Positions 11,590 to 23,255 of a DNA stretch of 64,000 bases are shown here, piece by piece. Each line of letters starts with the position of its first letter. The first letter of the stretch is position 1. Made by a program: the position numbers and the translations under genes. Source of the DNA: Hydrangea macrophylla (taxonomy: Eukaryota > Streptophyta > Magnoliopsida > Cornales > Hydrangeaceae); contig CM066997.1 of NCBI GenBank assembly GCA_033977485.1, forward strand, positions 76,912,634 to 76,976,633, written 5' to 3'. The notes under the pieces are model-generated. The model made no database searches and had not been told where the DNA came from. It was given only the letters and a program-made list of their open reading frames with translations.

Positions 11590-11825
11590 GTGTTAGGCAA
11601 ACGGAGTTTGCCCCTAGTTTGAGCTGTATAAAGTGGGATTCATAAGCAAACGAGGTGGGTGACCGAAGTTTGCCCCTAGTTTGGATGATGGTTTATTGGA
11701 GGTTTTGGGCAAACGAGGTAGGTGACCAAAGTTTGCCCCTTGTATGAAGGGTAGATAGTAAAAGTCAGGCAAACGAGGCGGGTAGCCGATGTTTGCCCCT
11801 AGTGTGGAAGGTGATTTTCTGGCTT
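11590..11825. repeat. Four ~70-bp repeats carrying a PPT-like word
   Basis: Each unit has gcaaacgaggtgggtgaccgaagtttgcccct or a close variant. On the coding (minus) strand that gives AGGGGCAAAC, the same ten bases that form the element's polypurine tract at 8337-8346. Confidence 0.75.
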
Positions 11826-12002
11826 GAGGCATGGACCGTGACTTTAATCTCTCAAATGCTCATAACTTTTGCCTAGGCACCAATGAGGTGACCTAGCAAA
11901 CTCTTTTCTCTCTTTTGTTATTGCTCACCTTGGATTTAACTCTAATTTTGCCTAGGCGTCCTTTCGGATTTTCGATCTAGCGAGTCATCCTTTTTTTTTC
12001 TT

Positions 12003-12167
12003 TTTGTAAGTCTGCCTACGTACCCCCAAGTGGGGATCAGGTCCAACGTAGTTCGGGCCATGGTCGGAAAGAAGCGGGTTGATTTTTAGGTAGGTGGGTT
12101 GACCGAACCGTTGTGGTTGCCTACGTATCCCCGAGCGGGAATCAAGTCGAGCGTAGTTCAAGGCAAG
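12003..12167. repeat. Two copies of the CTACGT hairpin motif
   Basis: Both copies read gcctacgta(c/t)cccc...cgtagttc and could fold with an inner ccc(c)/(g)ggg stem. The third copy at 8495 has a shorter inner stem. The inner stems keep pairing although their sequence differs, which is suggestive but weak evidence for RNA structure. Confidence 0.6.
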
Positions 12168-13328
12168 GCTTGAAGTAAGGGGTTTGAGGTATGAGGGTTT
12201 TTTAAACCAATCATCAAAGAAGTTCAATAGAGCCACTTGTGGTAGCTTTGAATAAAAGGATTCAGTTTCAATCTCCCTTTCTTTTCTTTTTCTTTTTCTT
12301 TTTGTTTTGTTTTGAGGATTGATCCTTTTCACTTTCGCCTAGCCAGTCAATTTTTCTTTTTAATGTAGTCGATTCTTGTGAGATCTTTCGATTGCAATCT
12401 CAGAATTCCAGAATGTGCATGTCAGCTCTTGGAATTTATTTGTGGTCATTCCGTGCCTCTTGAAATGTGATCTTGGCACGTTCTTAAGATGTATCTTGAA
12501 GCGTATGATTTTCTCATTTGTTTCATCAAAATTTTCTCCAACATTTCGACTGGCTAGGGTCAGATTTTGGAAATCAACACCTTTTTCAGCTCTAACTTTT
12601 GCCTAGGTGCCCTTTCGGGTTTTCAACCTGGCGAGCTTTTTCTTTTCTTTTCCTTTCTTTTTTTTTTGTTTTTTGTTTTTTTTTTTTTTTGAAAGTGGAG
12701 ATGAAACTCACTGAAATGTTTGGCTACCATCAAGGGCTAAGTTTGCATTGCTTTCAATCGGACAGATTGCGTGGCTCCCAATTGGATCGGGCTTAAGGCT
12801 TCGAAATGGTGGAAAAAGGGTGTCGGGCAAGCCCCAAGTCAGTTTCAAGTATGTCTTTTCAAAATTGAGGCAAAAGCATATTTAAATTCTTAAAGTAAGA
12901 CTATTCAATTCCAGCTCTTCATCAGTGTCAGCGTGAAATCAACTTTAACCTTTCAGGATTCTTTTTTGTTTTGTCGTAGAAAAATTATTAGCAGAGTACT
13001 ATCCATGGTAATTTGAAAAGTGACACTTTAGTTTAGTGATTCATGCATTTATGACTAGGCACATCAGATTAAGCAAAACGAGATTTCATTCCATCAATAG
13101 AGAAGGTTTACAAACTTATTAACAACTCGATGACAGACAGACTCGATCACCAGACTAGAATTGAAATGGACTCGGAACATAGAACAGACTCAACTTGACT
13201 CGACCCGGTCTCAAATGGAGTGTCTTTGCGACCCATTTATTTTTCTTATTCTATTTTTTTTAGCAGAAGTTCCAAACACAATCACTTTACTGCATAGCTT
13301 CAACATTCATTAGCATCGACGGAAGGGA

Positions 13329-14611
13329 TCATCCGAGCGGTTGATCCAAGCCAAGATAGTGGATAGGATTAGGATGGGATACCTCCTCTATGAGGTTCTG
13401 AATGTCATGGCGGAGGCGGATGCATTGATCGGTGGCATGGCCTAGATTTTGGTGGTAAGCACATCGTAGGCTCATGTTGTAGTGGGAGGGTATGGGATCC
13501 GGTAGCGGTTTGTGAGGGAGGAGCTGTAGGTGGCCCTTTCTGAGTAGGTGGTCCAAGGCTGTGGAAAGAGGAACATCAAGTTTGGAGAATTCGCGAGGGC
13601 CTTTTGGGCGATTTGGCGGAATGGACTGGTATGGACGAAGGGCGCAGGCCATTGATTGGTTGCTAAGTGCATTGATATCCGGGGAGTCCAGGGAGTAGTT
13701 AGGTCTCTTGGACTGGTGTTGGGGTTCATCCTTTTTGAACTTTCCTTCTCTGATGGTATCCTCTATTCTGGTGCCTATTTCAAATAGCTCTTCGAATGTG
13801 GAGATGGATTGGTAGAATAGCTTGTCATGATATACTGGTTGCATGTTCTTGACCAGCATACGCACTTGTTCTTTCTCAACAGGTCTGTGGATCATTTGAG
13901 CCACTTTATTCCTCCATCTGCTCAAGAACGCAGTGAAGGACTCATTAAAGTTCTGCCTGGTAGTCTCTAGATCCCGGATGGTGATATCAAACTCTTGGTT
14001 GTAAGAGTAGTGATCAATAAAAGTTCTAGCAACGTCTTCCCAGACTCGGGTCTTGGAGGCTTCAAGGGTTAGGAACCAGGATAGTGCGGCATTCTTAAGG
14101 GTTTGCGGGAACAACATCGCAATGTGCTCATGAGTGCAGCCCATCGATTGGAAGATGCTCATGCACAACTTGATGTGACTTTTTAGATTCCCTGTTCCGT
14201 CAAAACGGTCGATGGCAGGCATCTTGAAATTCTCTGGCAGTTTCAGCTTAATGGGCTCAAAGAGGCCTTCCAGGTCTAACATGTAGTCATCGACCCCTTG
14301 CTTTTCCTCAGTACACTTTCCAACTTGTCAACCTTATCCATTTTCTCTTGAAGCTTCTTCTCATACGCAAACGGTGGGACCCCTTGAAACCAGTCTTCCT
14401 CCCCATTATTCTCGGGTGGGGGTGGTTCAAACCCCGGTTGTGGAAACCCGGGCGGAGGTTGCGGCCGCTGCTGCTTCAATTCTTCCATGAAACTCAAAAC
14501 TTGGGCCAGGCGATCAGATTGCTGGCTTATGGTTGTTCCCAACACAGTGACCTTATTTTCCAATTCCTCTTGATTCATGCTGAAGTAACTTGGCGGGTAG
14601 ATCTTGACCAA
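13329..14611 (-). pseudogene. gag of the Ogre-like element, one frameshift
   Basis: This is the Tat/Ogre-type Gag, which assembles particles. Translation would start at 14611 (MVKIYPP), run through a coiled-coil-like stretch and a proline-rich part (PQPPPGFPQPGFEPPPP), and shift frame near 14300. It continues as DLEGLFEPIKLKLPENFKMP. The retrotransposon-gag core lies at residues 20-180 of the second frame (ALSWFLTLE, WEDVARTFIDHY, ESFTAFLSRWR). A His/Cys motif near the end (CAYHQNLGHATDQC) is typical of this lineage. No protease follows. One single-base frameshift is the only clear defect, so it decayed recently. Confidence 0.85.
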
Positions 14612-15836
14612 ACGACTGTTTGAACTTCCAACCCAGGACGAGGATCCCAGTGGCTGACTTTGGGAATCTATACAAACCTACAGATTTGAGAGGAGAAGTG
14701 TATCAGATCCTGACAGAGGCAATCAGACAGACAGTGACAGTGACAGGTATGGACAGACTTGTGTATAGACTGACTGAGACAGTGCACACAGACTGGTAGG
14801 AATTGTGTATGCATATGAGACAAGCATGCGGATGTAAGCCCTAATATATATGATGCTCCTATTTCTAACAGATAGCAGCTAAACAAATAAGGTCTTAGCC
14901 ATACAGAGTGTGCTAACCTTACTTTCCAGTATGATCACCAAGGGATAACAGGGATTTCCGGGATACTTTGGGAATTTCGGATAGAGTTTCTGGGAGAAAC
15001 ATGGGTTTGGAAGATTCGGAGAAATTTCTAGGAAATTTGGATAGAGTTTCTAGGAGATAGGACAGAGTTTCTGGGAGAAACTGGTATATTTGGGAAATCA
15101 GGGAGATTTAGACAGAGTTTTTTTGGAAAAAATTGGTTAATATGGGTGTATCTGGGATATCTGGACAGAGTTTCTAGGAGAACTGGACAATATGGTTATA
15201 TCTGGGATATCTGGACAGAGTTTCTAGGAGAAACAGGTTATGATGGTGATCATACTGTCTAGCTAGTTTTCATACTCCTATGTCCTAGGACCAACAAACA
15301 AGGTTTGCGGTGTATATCTTTGTGAACATGGAGCAGACTTCCTTACCATGGTGCCTAGGCAGGTCACTCAATGTGGTCACATGTAAGTGATTGCCTTGGG
15401 GATCATAAGAAAGAAGTTCTGCCTCATGCCACATAAGCGTCTACACCGCGCAGGTAATCTCGTCAGGGCATACAACAGTTATATCACATTGTCCTATCTG
15501 AAAAGATAAATGAACAGTCCTATGAAAGGTTCTACAGGAATCTATATGCAAAGGCTGGGTTTAGTCAAAGAGGGTCCGTTGACGAGAGTTCCAATATACC
15601 GTCGGATAGACAGTACGGAGGTTTTTACTCTTTTTGATATACCTTGGAAGGTACAGTATCAACGGTGACTTGTGCCCTGGCACAGCAAGACCTGAACAAT
15701 GTCAGCGCCGCGTTTCAGACACAGTCGGAGGGGAAATGCAGAAGTGCAATGCGGTGAACCAAACATAGTAAAAAGATGATTTTCAGGATGCTTCTTATGA
15801 GTCAAACCTCTGTATTATTTTGTTTTAAAATAAAAG
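14612..15836 (-). other. 5' leader of the Ogre-like element
   Basis: It is non-coding. 14940-15235 holds four to five imperfect repeats of gacagagtttct(g/a)ggagaaac followed by a tatctggga-rich stretch. In autonomous Ogre elements a separate frame lies upstream of gag; I see none here. Confidence 0.65.
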
Positions 15837-15854
15837 TCCCCAGCAGAGTCGCTA
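15837..15854 (-). other. Primer-binding site, Ogre type
   Basis: The minus strand reads TAGCGACTCTGCTGGGGA three bases from the LTR. It would pair with a tRNA ending in GTCGCCA with one mismatch. Ogre elements are reported to use tRNA-Arg; that identity is recalled, not checked. Confidence 0.7.
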
Positions 15855-15857
15855 GAT

Positions 15858-18800
15858 TGTGGATACCGGGAATCGGACCACTTCTCTCTTGTTTGAGATT
15901 GTTTTGAAATTGATTTGAATCAAAGAAAGAAAATAGGTCTGTTGAAAACAGATACAGAGTCGCCACTTGGTCTTTAAGGAACCAAGAAACCTAATTTTGA
16001 CTCACCCAAATGGATAAAGGGCACCGGCCCTTCATAACCAAAGAACTTGGCTCGGGGTTTTGGTACGAGAGAGGAAGGAGCCTTTGTCGCGACTAAAACA
16101 CCCTCAACTAGCCCCGTCTCTCGACGGGCCTCAATTAGCATCCAAATAATCATCTTATACTATGTTCGGTTCGACAAGTAATACTATGATAGTATACTAC
16201 ATTACATAAGAAACTTGAAATGGAAGATCTAAAGATAAGATATCATTCATAAGATCTAAGCCAAATATCATACAATGTAAAGTGAAAGATCACACAAATA
16301 AACCTAGGAAAAATCGTCTAATCATATATCAAATAATCAAGGCTTCCTAATCTAAAGGGGGACATGAATTGTTCTTGAAACAAATAAGAAAGAAATGAAA
16401 ATATGCTTAACAAGCTAGTACGATGCATGTTATTCTTTGAGAAAAGAAGATCTCTCGATCCCCAGGACGGATGAGAAAGGATGATTAGATCAAAGGGGAA
16501 GCATGAACGTGTGATCGTGATCATTCCTTATAATCTTCCTAGATTAAGAGTTACAAAAACCCCAAATCTTGCATGAATGCAATGTATGTATCTAAAAATG
16601 TGCAAAGGTTGTAGTGTGTTTTGGGTACATGGATTCCTAGAGTGACTTAGAAGTCTAAAATGTGTATGAATGAATGAATGAAATTAACATGGGATGTGTA
16701 CAAATGTAGTATGAACTACTTCCTAAGATATGAACTAATTTGGAATGCATATGAGCATCAAATCAAAGAATGAAAGTTGAAATGTACTTGCTGTGAATAG
16801 TGGACAGAACAGTAGCATGATCTTTTGGAATTTGAAAAGAGGGGTTATGAATGTTTTCAATGCATGATTTTTTATGGAGATGTTCCTTATTGTGTCTAGA
16901 ACACAACCCAAAAGGCCAATCTTGAATAGCTATCACAGATTGAGATAAATGATATAAACAATAGAGGTCACTCAGAAACAGAGTTCGTACTGTCGACTGA
17001 AATGTTAGAAAATCTTAGAAAATGAAAAAGAATGATCTAGAGGCCCATTTTATATAGAAAGTTCCCTAAGACATTGAAAGTTAAGGGACAAATAAGTTAG
17101 GACCACCCCTTTTGGAAAAGTTTTCTGGAAAAGAGGTCGTAAGTTGACCTAGCTGCTGTGACAACAAAAACAGAATGTTTGGAAGGAATGTTGGGGCCCA
17201 AATGGACCATTTTCAAGTACTTCCAAGTCAAACCAAAAATCATGGGTGTTCTCCAATGAGTTAGGAAGACTTTCCAAGTGGCCTTGCATCCATATGTTGA
17301 GTATTGAGTTCTAGAGAAATCTTTGAACTCAACTCACTCACTGTTTTGACTCATTGTTTTGAAGATTTTGGAGAAAACAAAGTTTTGTTTCTTGAAACCA
17401 AATGAGAGGGATTGAGAGGGGTTTTGAAATAGATGTTTTGAAAGCACATTTTCAATACTCAATAAGGATTATAGCCACTTAAAATGTCAACATTAAACTC
17501 ATCATCAAGAACCTCCAAGATTGTTGGAGAGATTTATTTTTATTTTTTGAACATAACTTCAATACATTTCAAGAATACCTTGGAAGTATTGAGGTTATGA
17601 TCATCATCTATCAAACATGTTTTTGAGGTCAAGAGCTACTATCCATAAGGATTCACTCACCCCAAACTTCATGTCATCACTTAGATGATGATGAACTAGT
17701 AAGTAAATAAAGAAAAGAAAAAGAAATGAGATAAGGAGAGATGAGCATATATATAATCAAAGCAAGTAAATAGCAATCAATAGATGATAATCAATGTGAT
17801 TTTGGACTTGTAGCTTGGTGTTTCACTCATAGATTTTGACATTTGGACATGGAAGTAGCTTCCTATCTCATGAATGCTCAAGAATGAGGGTTAGAGTGGA
17901 CTTTGAATGTGAAGTATATAGAAGGATGATGGAAGAAAATAAGAATAAAACTCACTTTCTTATGGAAAATCAATGGGAGAAGCTCCCTTTCTCTCTTCTA
18001 AATCTATCTCTATCTCTCTTCTTCTCTACAACTTTTCAAGCTTTGCACTTGGCCCCCCTAAAATGAAGAGCAATGGGGGGTTTATATAGGCCAATTTGGG
18101 GTGGTTTTGGGGTTTAGAAAGTACTCCCATTGGTCCCAAACAACTGTGAACATAAAACTATGTCGTTTTGGCTTTCAATTAATCAATTTGGACCCCCCAA
18201 AAAATTACAAAAATGGACTCTGCGAGGGTTGAGTGCCGCGGCGGCACTGCTCCTCAGAAGCCCAAAAAATTACGTTTAGGCCCCCAGAGGTTCCGGTATT
18301 CGCGAAAAGGCCCTATTTTGTCCGAAATTCACAGAAAATGCATACGAACTCCAAATTGAGGTTGTGATATACCGTTGGAAAGGTAATGGAGTCTACTTTA
18401 CATAAAAAATAGTTCGGGGATAGGTCACTTTGAAAAGTTTTGCGGTATTCGCGATAAATGCTGATTTGATCGCCTTTTTCGCCTTCGGAAATTCAAAATA
18501 AATTCGTTTTAAATCCAGGAATTATGTGCGATATACCGTTGGAAAGCTATTGACCTCTAGTATCCATGAAAAATATTTGAAAATTATTTCGGTGCCCCGA
18601 TTCCAAAGTCAAATCTTGGTCAAACTGGTCAAACCTGGGATTCCCGGGAAGTTCTGGGAACCTCCGGGAGCTCCCAGGAGCCGACGTTTTCGCTCGATTC
18701 TCTTTTAAAACTCATTTTAATACTTTTCTAATGATTCCGGTGAATTCGGACGATTTTGGTCAAACTTGGTCAAACCTGGTCAAACCTTGGTCAAACCGGT

Positions 18801-19093
18801 CAACGGGGACTTTTGGGGAACTTCCGGGACTTTCGGGGGTCTCTGGGAGCTGACGATTTCATCCAGTTTTACTTAAAAACTCATTTTATCATTTTTCTTA
18901 CGACATAGCATGTTTTCAGAACTTCGGGACCAAATCTGGGAGTCTTCGGGCTTTCAGGGGCATTTTTGTCAATCTGAGCATTCTGAGAGATAGAGCTGAC
19001 TTCCAGGAGTCCTTTTGAGTCTTTTACGATCATTGTGAACCACCAAGCTATGGGTCTCCTAAATATGATAGCCGACAAAATGGGGTGTCTACA
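15858..19093 (-). repeat. 5' LTR of the Ogre-like element
   Basis: It matches 5226-8336 almost base for base. It has one extra block of about 145 bases (near 16990-17140) and one copy rather than two of the GC-rich palindrome. As the 5' LTR it holds the working promoter: TATA at 18081-18090, palindrome at 18233-18247. Confidence 0.9.
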
Positions 19094-20039
19094 ATATCAG
19101 TTTTACATTTCATTGTGTATGTTTCTTTCATGAGATGATTGTTAATCCTTAAGTATCATAGTAGGTAATTAGTGTGTGTATGAGATACATACAAGTGAGA
19201 TATGAATTACTATTCTTTGATAATTTAGAACTTGTCACAGTGGATGATGAGTCTGGATATCTTATCAGGTTTACACTATAGCATGATTAACCATCATTGG
19301 ATGGAGTGATGAATCTCAATCACTAGAGTTTAGCTCTTAGTTAATATGCTAGTGCTTTTAGTGCATTGATGGACCTGAGCTTTCCTATTGACACTCAATG
19401 TTGTCAACATTCAATAGGAACTCATAACTTGTATAAGGTACATGTTCTCAATCTTGAGACGATTATGAAAACATAGACTATGGATATGGCTGCTTTGATT
19501 TACCAATCAGTGAGGTCTATAGAAGATCAATACCTGGGTATCTTGGGTATGTCATGTTCATAGGGTTGTGAACATATATTGTCAAGATAGAATCTACCCT
19601 CTGATGAAGAGTAAGCATCCCCTTGAGAATGTCACCAAGTTGATTATTGAGAACTGCAGTCTTGTTGATAAGTAGCTATCAACATGTTTGGTAATCATGA
19701 GAGGTGAATGGGACTCAAGAAATACAAGAAGTAATCATGATTCAGGTTGACAGTAACAGTTATCTGACTACCTAAATATGATTATGAATGCTGACGGTAG
19801 AGGGACATTAGTACACTATACAAGTCTAGTTATCGCTTCGGATATGTTCTTTTGCATTGGAGTTCAGTTATCATTTTATAGTGGAGTAAACGATAACTGA
19901 CCTATTGGTTAGTGTGTTGATCAAAGAGTTTTATCATGGTAATTAACTACTGCTCTGAGCCAACAATAAAGAGCCTAGGAGGTCCCACTCTTAGCTCCGC
20001 TAGGATACTTGGAAAGGCACATGAGGATCTTGTCAAGCA

Positions 20040-20163
20040 GGTTCGATTGATCGAAGTTGGTTCGATCGATCGAAGTCATAGTAGGTTCGATCGCTTGAAT
20101 GTGGTTTGATTGATCGAAGGTTAGATCGATTGATGATAATTCGATCGGTCGAACGTTAGGTCG
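20040..20163. repeat. TCGA-palindrome cluster, promoter side, solo LTR 1
   Basis: Six or so copies of ttcgatcgatcgaa-like words (ttcgattgatcgaa, ttcgatcgcttgaa, ttcgatcggtcgaac) end about 15 bases upstream of the TATA box tataaata at 20176-20183. Confidence 0.8.
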
Positions 20164-20175
20164 GTTATGGGAATC

Positions 20176-20183
20176 TATAAATA
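20176..20183 (+). promoter_or_regulatory. TATA box of solo LTR 1
   Basis: The plus strand reads aatctataaataggaca. The same box in solo LTR 2 is at 22888-22895. It sets the orientation of these LTRs. Confidence 0.65.
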
Positions 20184-20534
20184 GGACAGCTGCGTTCTAG
20201 AAAAGGAGTTCATCGTTTTTATTAAACAGAAGCTGCAGATACTATTTTAGAGTCCCAAACCTTCTCTTTTCTCTCTATTAGAGATCCCACCATCTCTAGT
20301 CTCTCCGGGAAGCATCCACAGGAGACATAAGGGTGAAGACAACCTAGTGGAGGCTGCTGCATCACCAAGGAAGAAGAAAATCAGAATTGGGTTCAAGACC
20401 TGAGGTATATTTCTTGTCCCCTCTTGTGCGCACCTATAGGATTGACGAGTAGTAGATCCTGGGATACCAAAAGTTTTTGTAACCCAATATTTCCACTACG
20501 CATTTAAAATAATTTTAAACCTGTTTTTCCTTCA

Positions 20535-21764
20535 CCTTTTATGGTTAACTCCCCAGGATGGTTATCTTCTGCCCAGCCAGCCTTCGTTAAGACTGTTGGG
20601 AGAAGAGCTTGACCATGTTGGTAGAGCCGACCTAAAGCGTATTGCTTTAGGGTCTTTTTGCTCCTCTATCGCGGGCCAACCTCAAAGGTTTTGGTTACCT
20701 CTATCGTCGATTTTGGACTTAAGCGGAGACCCAAAAATGTTTGAATTCTAGGGATTTCTTTCACTCCTCTATTGTGGGCCAACCTAAGAGGATTTCTTCT
20801 ATCATCGGCTTAGACCTAAGTGGAGTCGGTGCCTTTGAGTATTATAGGCACTCGGGTTGTCTAAGAGTTCAACTTAGTTAACCTCAAAGCCAATGAATAC
20901 CCAGTGTGACCTCCTGTAGTTCTTATTCCCTCTTGCCCCCTAAGCTTTTGTTGAGGTAGGTGTCACAGGAACAATTACTGTAGGCAACGGACCTAGAACA
21001 TTGGTAGTTATAAGGTCTTTTGATGCCACGGGCGTGATCCCGAGGTCTTTTGGATGCCTCGGGTGTGATTCCGAGGTCTTTGTAGGAGCTCTCTGACAGT
21101 CTGTAGAGCCTCATGCTATGTTCGGGCAAAAGTACCACTGTAGTTGGACTCATTTAAACTGTTGGAGTCAGGAGGTCGGGTCAGGATCACCGGGCTCCTA
21201 GTTACCTTGAGCTAGAGACAAGGTCGGGATCACTAGATCCTGATTGCTACGAATTGGAGGTTAGGTCGAGGCTGTCAAACTCAGACCACTGTGAACTGGA
21301 GGGTCGGGGCTACCAGACTTGGACCGCTGTGAACTAGAGGTCAGGTCGGGGTTGCCGAACTCATACTACTGTTGGACACTAAAGGAACTGCCAGAACCAC
21401 CGGGCTTCTTTATGTTATTCTTCTCGGGATTGTCCCGCTTCTGCTTACTTCTTATTGGTTCGTTGCTTCCATGCCCGGGGTCTTTGGTCTTTAGAAATTC
21501 TTCAGTGCCAATGTATTTTCCAACCCTCTCTGTGAGTTTAACCAAGGTTGCCAGTTGGTTTCTATGGAACGATGTGGTGCACTTGGTGTGTTAAACTCCC
21601 GAATGGCGACTGTCTCGTTCAGGTTGTCAACTTGAACCTTTTGTTGGTTGAACTGATCGGTGTAATCATTCAACGACTCTCCCCTCTGTTGTCTAACACA
21701 GTGAGTAGCTGGGTGTCAGGTTGTGGCTGGTCAAGCATGCCTATGAACTGGCTAATGAACCATT
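20535..21764 (-). pseudogene. 3' part of gag and 3' tail of the gag-only element
   Basis: The clearest coding stretch is 21764-21491 on the minus strand, with a Tat-like capsid end (NDYTDQFNQQKVQVDNLNETVA). Stops and frame changes follow, and 21360-20900 is rich in Ser/Gly/Pro in mixed frames. 20540-20890 is non-coding and holds the repeat of the 5050-5158 segment and a second pair of repeats (ctcctctatcgcgggccaacct / ctcctctattgtgggccaacct). No protease or reverse transcriptase is present. Solo LTR 2 separates this piece from the middle of gag at 23256. Confidence 0.65.
20631..20651. repeat. 8-bp stem hairpin, copy 2
   Basis: It is the same perfect inverted repeat, cctaaagc-gtatt-gctttagg, as at 5131-5151. 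Confidence 0.7.
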
Positions 21765-23255
21765 TGTTGGGTTTGTGCCCTTAAACCATTACTCTATGTA
21801 TGAGACATTGACATTTTAATATATGGATATCAGCTTTACATTTTATTGTGTATGTTTCTTTCATGAGATGATTATTAATCCTTAAGTATCATAGTAAGTA
21901 ATTCATGTGTGTATGAGATACATACAAGTGAGATACAAATTATTATTCTTTGATACTTAGAGCTTGTCATAGTGGATGATGAGACTGGATATCTCATTAG
22001 GTTTACACTATAGCATGATTAACTACCATTGGATGGAGTGATTAATCTCAATCACTAGAGTGTAACTCTTAGTTAATATGCTAGTGCTTATAGTGCATTG
22101 ACGGACATAAACTTTCCTATCGACACTCAAGGCTGTCAACAGTCGATAGGAACTCATAACTTGTATAAGGTACGTGTTCTCAATCTTGAGATGATTATGG
22201 ACACAAACTGTGGATATGGCTATTTTAACTTACCAATCAGTGAGGTCTATAAAAGATCAACACCTGGGTATCTTGAGTATGTCATGTTCACAGGGTTGTG
22301 AACATATATTGTCAAGATAGAATCTGCCCTCTGATAGAGAGTAAGCATTCCCTTGAGAATGTCCCCAAGTTAATTACTGAGAACTGCAGTCTTGTTGATA
22401 AGTAGTTATCAACATGTTTGGTAATCATGAGAGGTGAATAGGACTTAAGGAATACAAGAAGTAATCATGATTCAGGTTGACAGTAACCGTTTATCCAACT
22501 ACCTGAATATGATTACGAATGCTAACGGTAGAGGGACATTAGTACACCATACAAGTCTAGTTATTGCTTCAGATATGTTCTTTTGCGTTGGAGTTCATTT
22601 ATCGTTTTATAGTGGAGTAAACGTTAACTGATCAGTTGGTTAGTTTGTTGATCAAAGATTTGGTCATGGGAATTAACAACTAGTTTGAGCCAACAATAAA
22701 GAGCCTAGGAGGTCCAATTCTTAGCTCCGCTAGGATACTTGGAAAGGCACATGTGGATCATGTCAAGACAGGATCGATCATCGAAGTTGTCTTGATCGAT
22801 TGCAGTCTGGACAGGTTCGATCGCTCGAAGATGGTTCGATCAATCGACCACTTCGATCGCTTGAACTTTAGGTCGTATCTGGGAATCTATAAATAGGGCA
22901 GTTGTGTCTAGAAATAAGAGTTCGTCGTTTTAAAATGCCAAAAGCTGCAAAAACTATTTTTAGAGCTCCTAAACCTTCACTATCCTCTCTATTAGGGTTC
23001 CCACCAACCCTATTCTTTTTGACAGGTATCCGTAGGAGTCATAAGGGTGAAGACAACCTAGTGGAGGCTGCTGCACCATCCAGGAGAATAAAATTCAGAA
23101 ATGGGTTCAAGACCTGAGGTATGATTTCTTATTCCCCTCTTATGTATGCATCTATGGAATTGACGAGTAGTAGATCCTGGGCTACCAATAAGTTTTTTAT
23201 AGCTCGATATTTCCGTTGCGCGTTTAAAAATAATTTTAAACTTGTTTTTCCTTCA
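21765..23255 (+). mobile_element. Solo LTR 2, same family as solo LTR 1
   Basis: It runs TGTTGGG to CCTTCA, 1.49 kb, collinear with 5159-5225 plus 19099-20534, and sits in the gag of the gag-only element. The flanks ccatt and ctgtt are compatible with a TSD carrying two transitions but do not prove it. Palindrome cluster 22770-22874 and TATA 22888-22895 are arranged as in solo LTR 1. No internal region or partner LTR is present. Confidence 0.8.
22770..22874. repeat. TCGA-palindrome cluster, promoter side, solo LTR 2
   Basis: Copies such as ttcgatcgctcgaag, ttcgatcaatcga and ttcgatcgcttgaac end about 15 bases before the TATA box. The copies differ in sequence and number from those in solo LTR 1, so the cluster turns over faster than the rest of the LTR. 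Confidence 0.75.

Larger units (their letters stand above)
10816..13328 (-). other. Non-coding stretch where pol would be expected
   Basis: No reverse transcriptase, protease or integrase motif is recognisable in any frame. It contains the PPT-like repeats (11590-11825), two CTACGT hairpin motifs and two long T-rich tracts (about 12280-12315 and 12645-12691). A pair of repeats, agccactcatggacttatgttgca, lies at 10960-11080. Confidence 0.65.
5226..19093 (-). mobile_element. Ogre-like non-autonomous LTR retrotransposon, gag only
   Basis: The element is 13.9 kb with LTRs of 3.1 and 3.2 kb and a perfect TSD atatc on both sides. The Ogre-type PBS beside the right LTR and the polypurine tract beside the left LTR show minus orientation. 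The 7.5-kb interior holds one frameshifted gag (13329-14611) and no protease, reverse transcriptase or integrase. A large tandem-repeat block lies between gag and the 3' LTR, where Tat/Ogre elements are known to grow satellite-like arrays. The two LTRs are nearly identical apart from two indels, so the insertion is fairly young. The layout resembles published TR-GAG elements, though the assignment is mine. Confidence 0.9.
5159..20534 (+). mobile_element. Solo LTR 1, split by the Ogre-like element
   Basis: The LTR pieces are 5159-5225 and 19099-20534, about 1.5 kb together, from TGTTGG to CCTTCA. The perfect 5-bp TSD ccttt (5154-5158 and 20535-20539) shows a solo LTR left by LTR-LTR recombination. 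The Ogre-like element inserted at atatc, duplicated at 5221-5225 and 19094-19098. A close relative without that insert is solo LTR 2 (21765-23255). Plus orientation is inferred from a TATA box at 20176 with the palindrome cluster just upstream. The superfamily cannot be told because no internal region survives. Confidence 0.85.

Noticed and set aside
5159..23255. The two TGTTGG LTRs as one element with a 1.2-kb interior
   Set aside because: The left LTR has its own perfect TSD (ccttt), and the sequence between them is gag of the gag-only host element.
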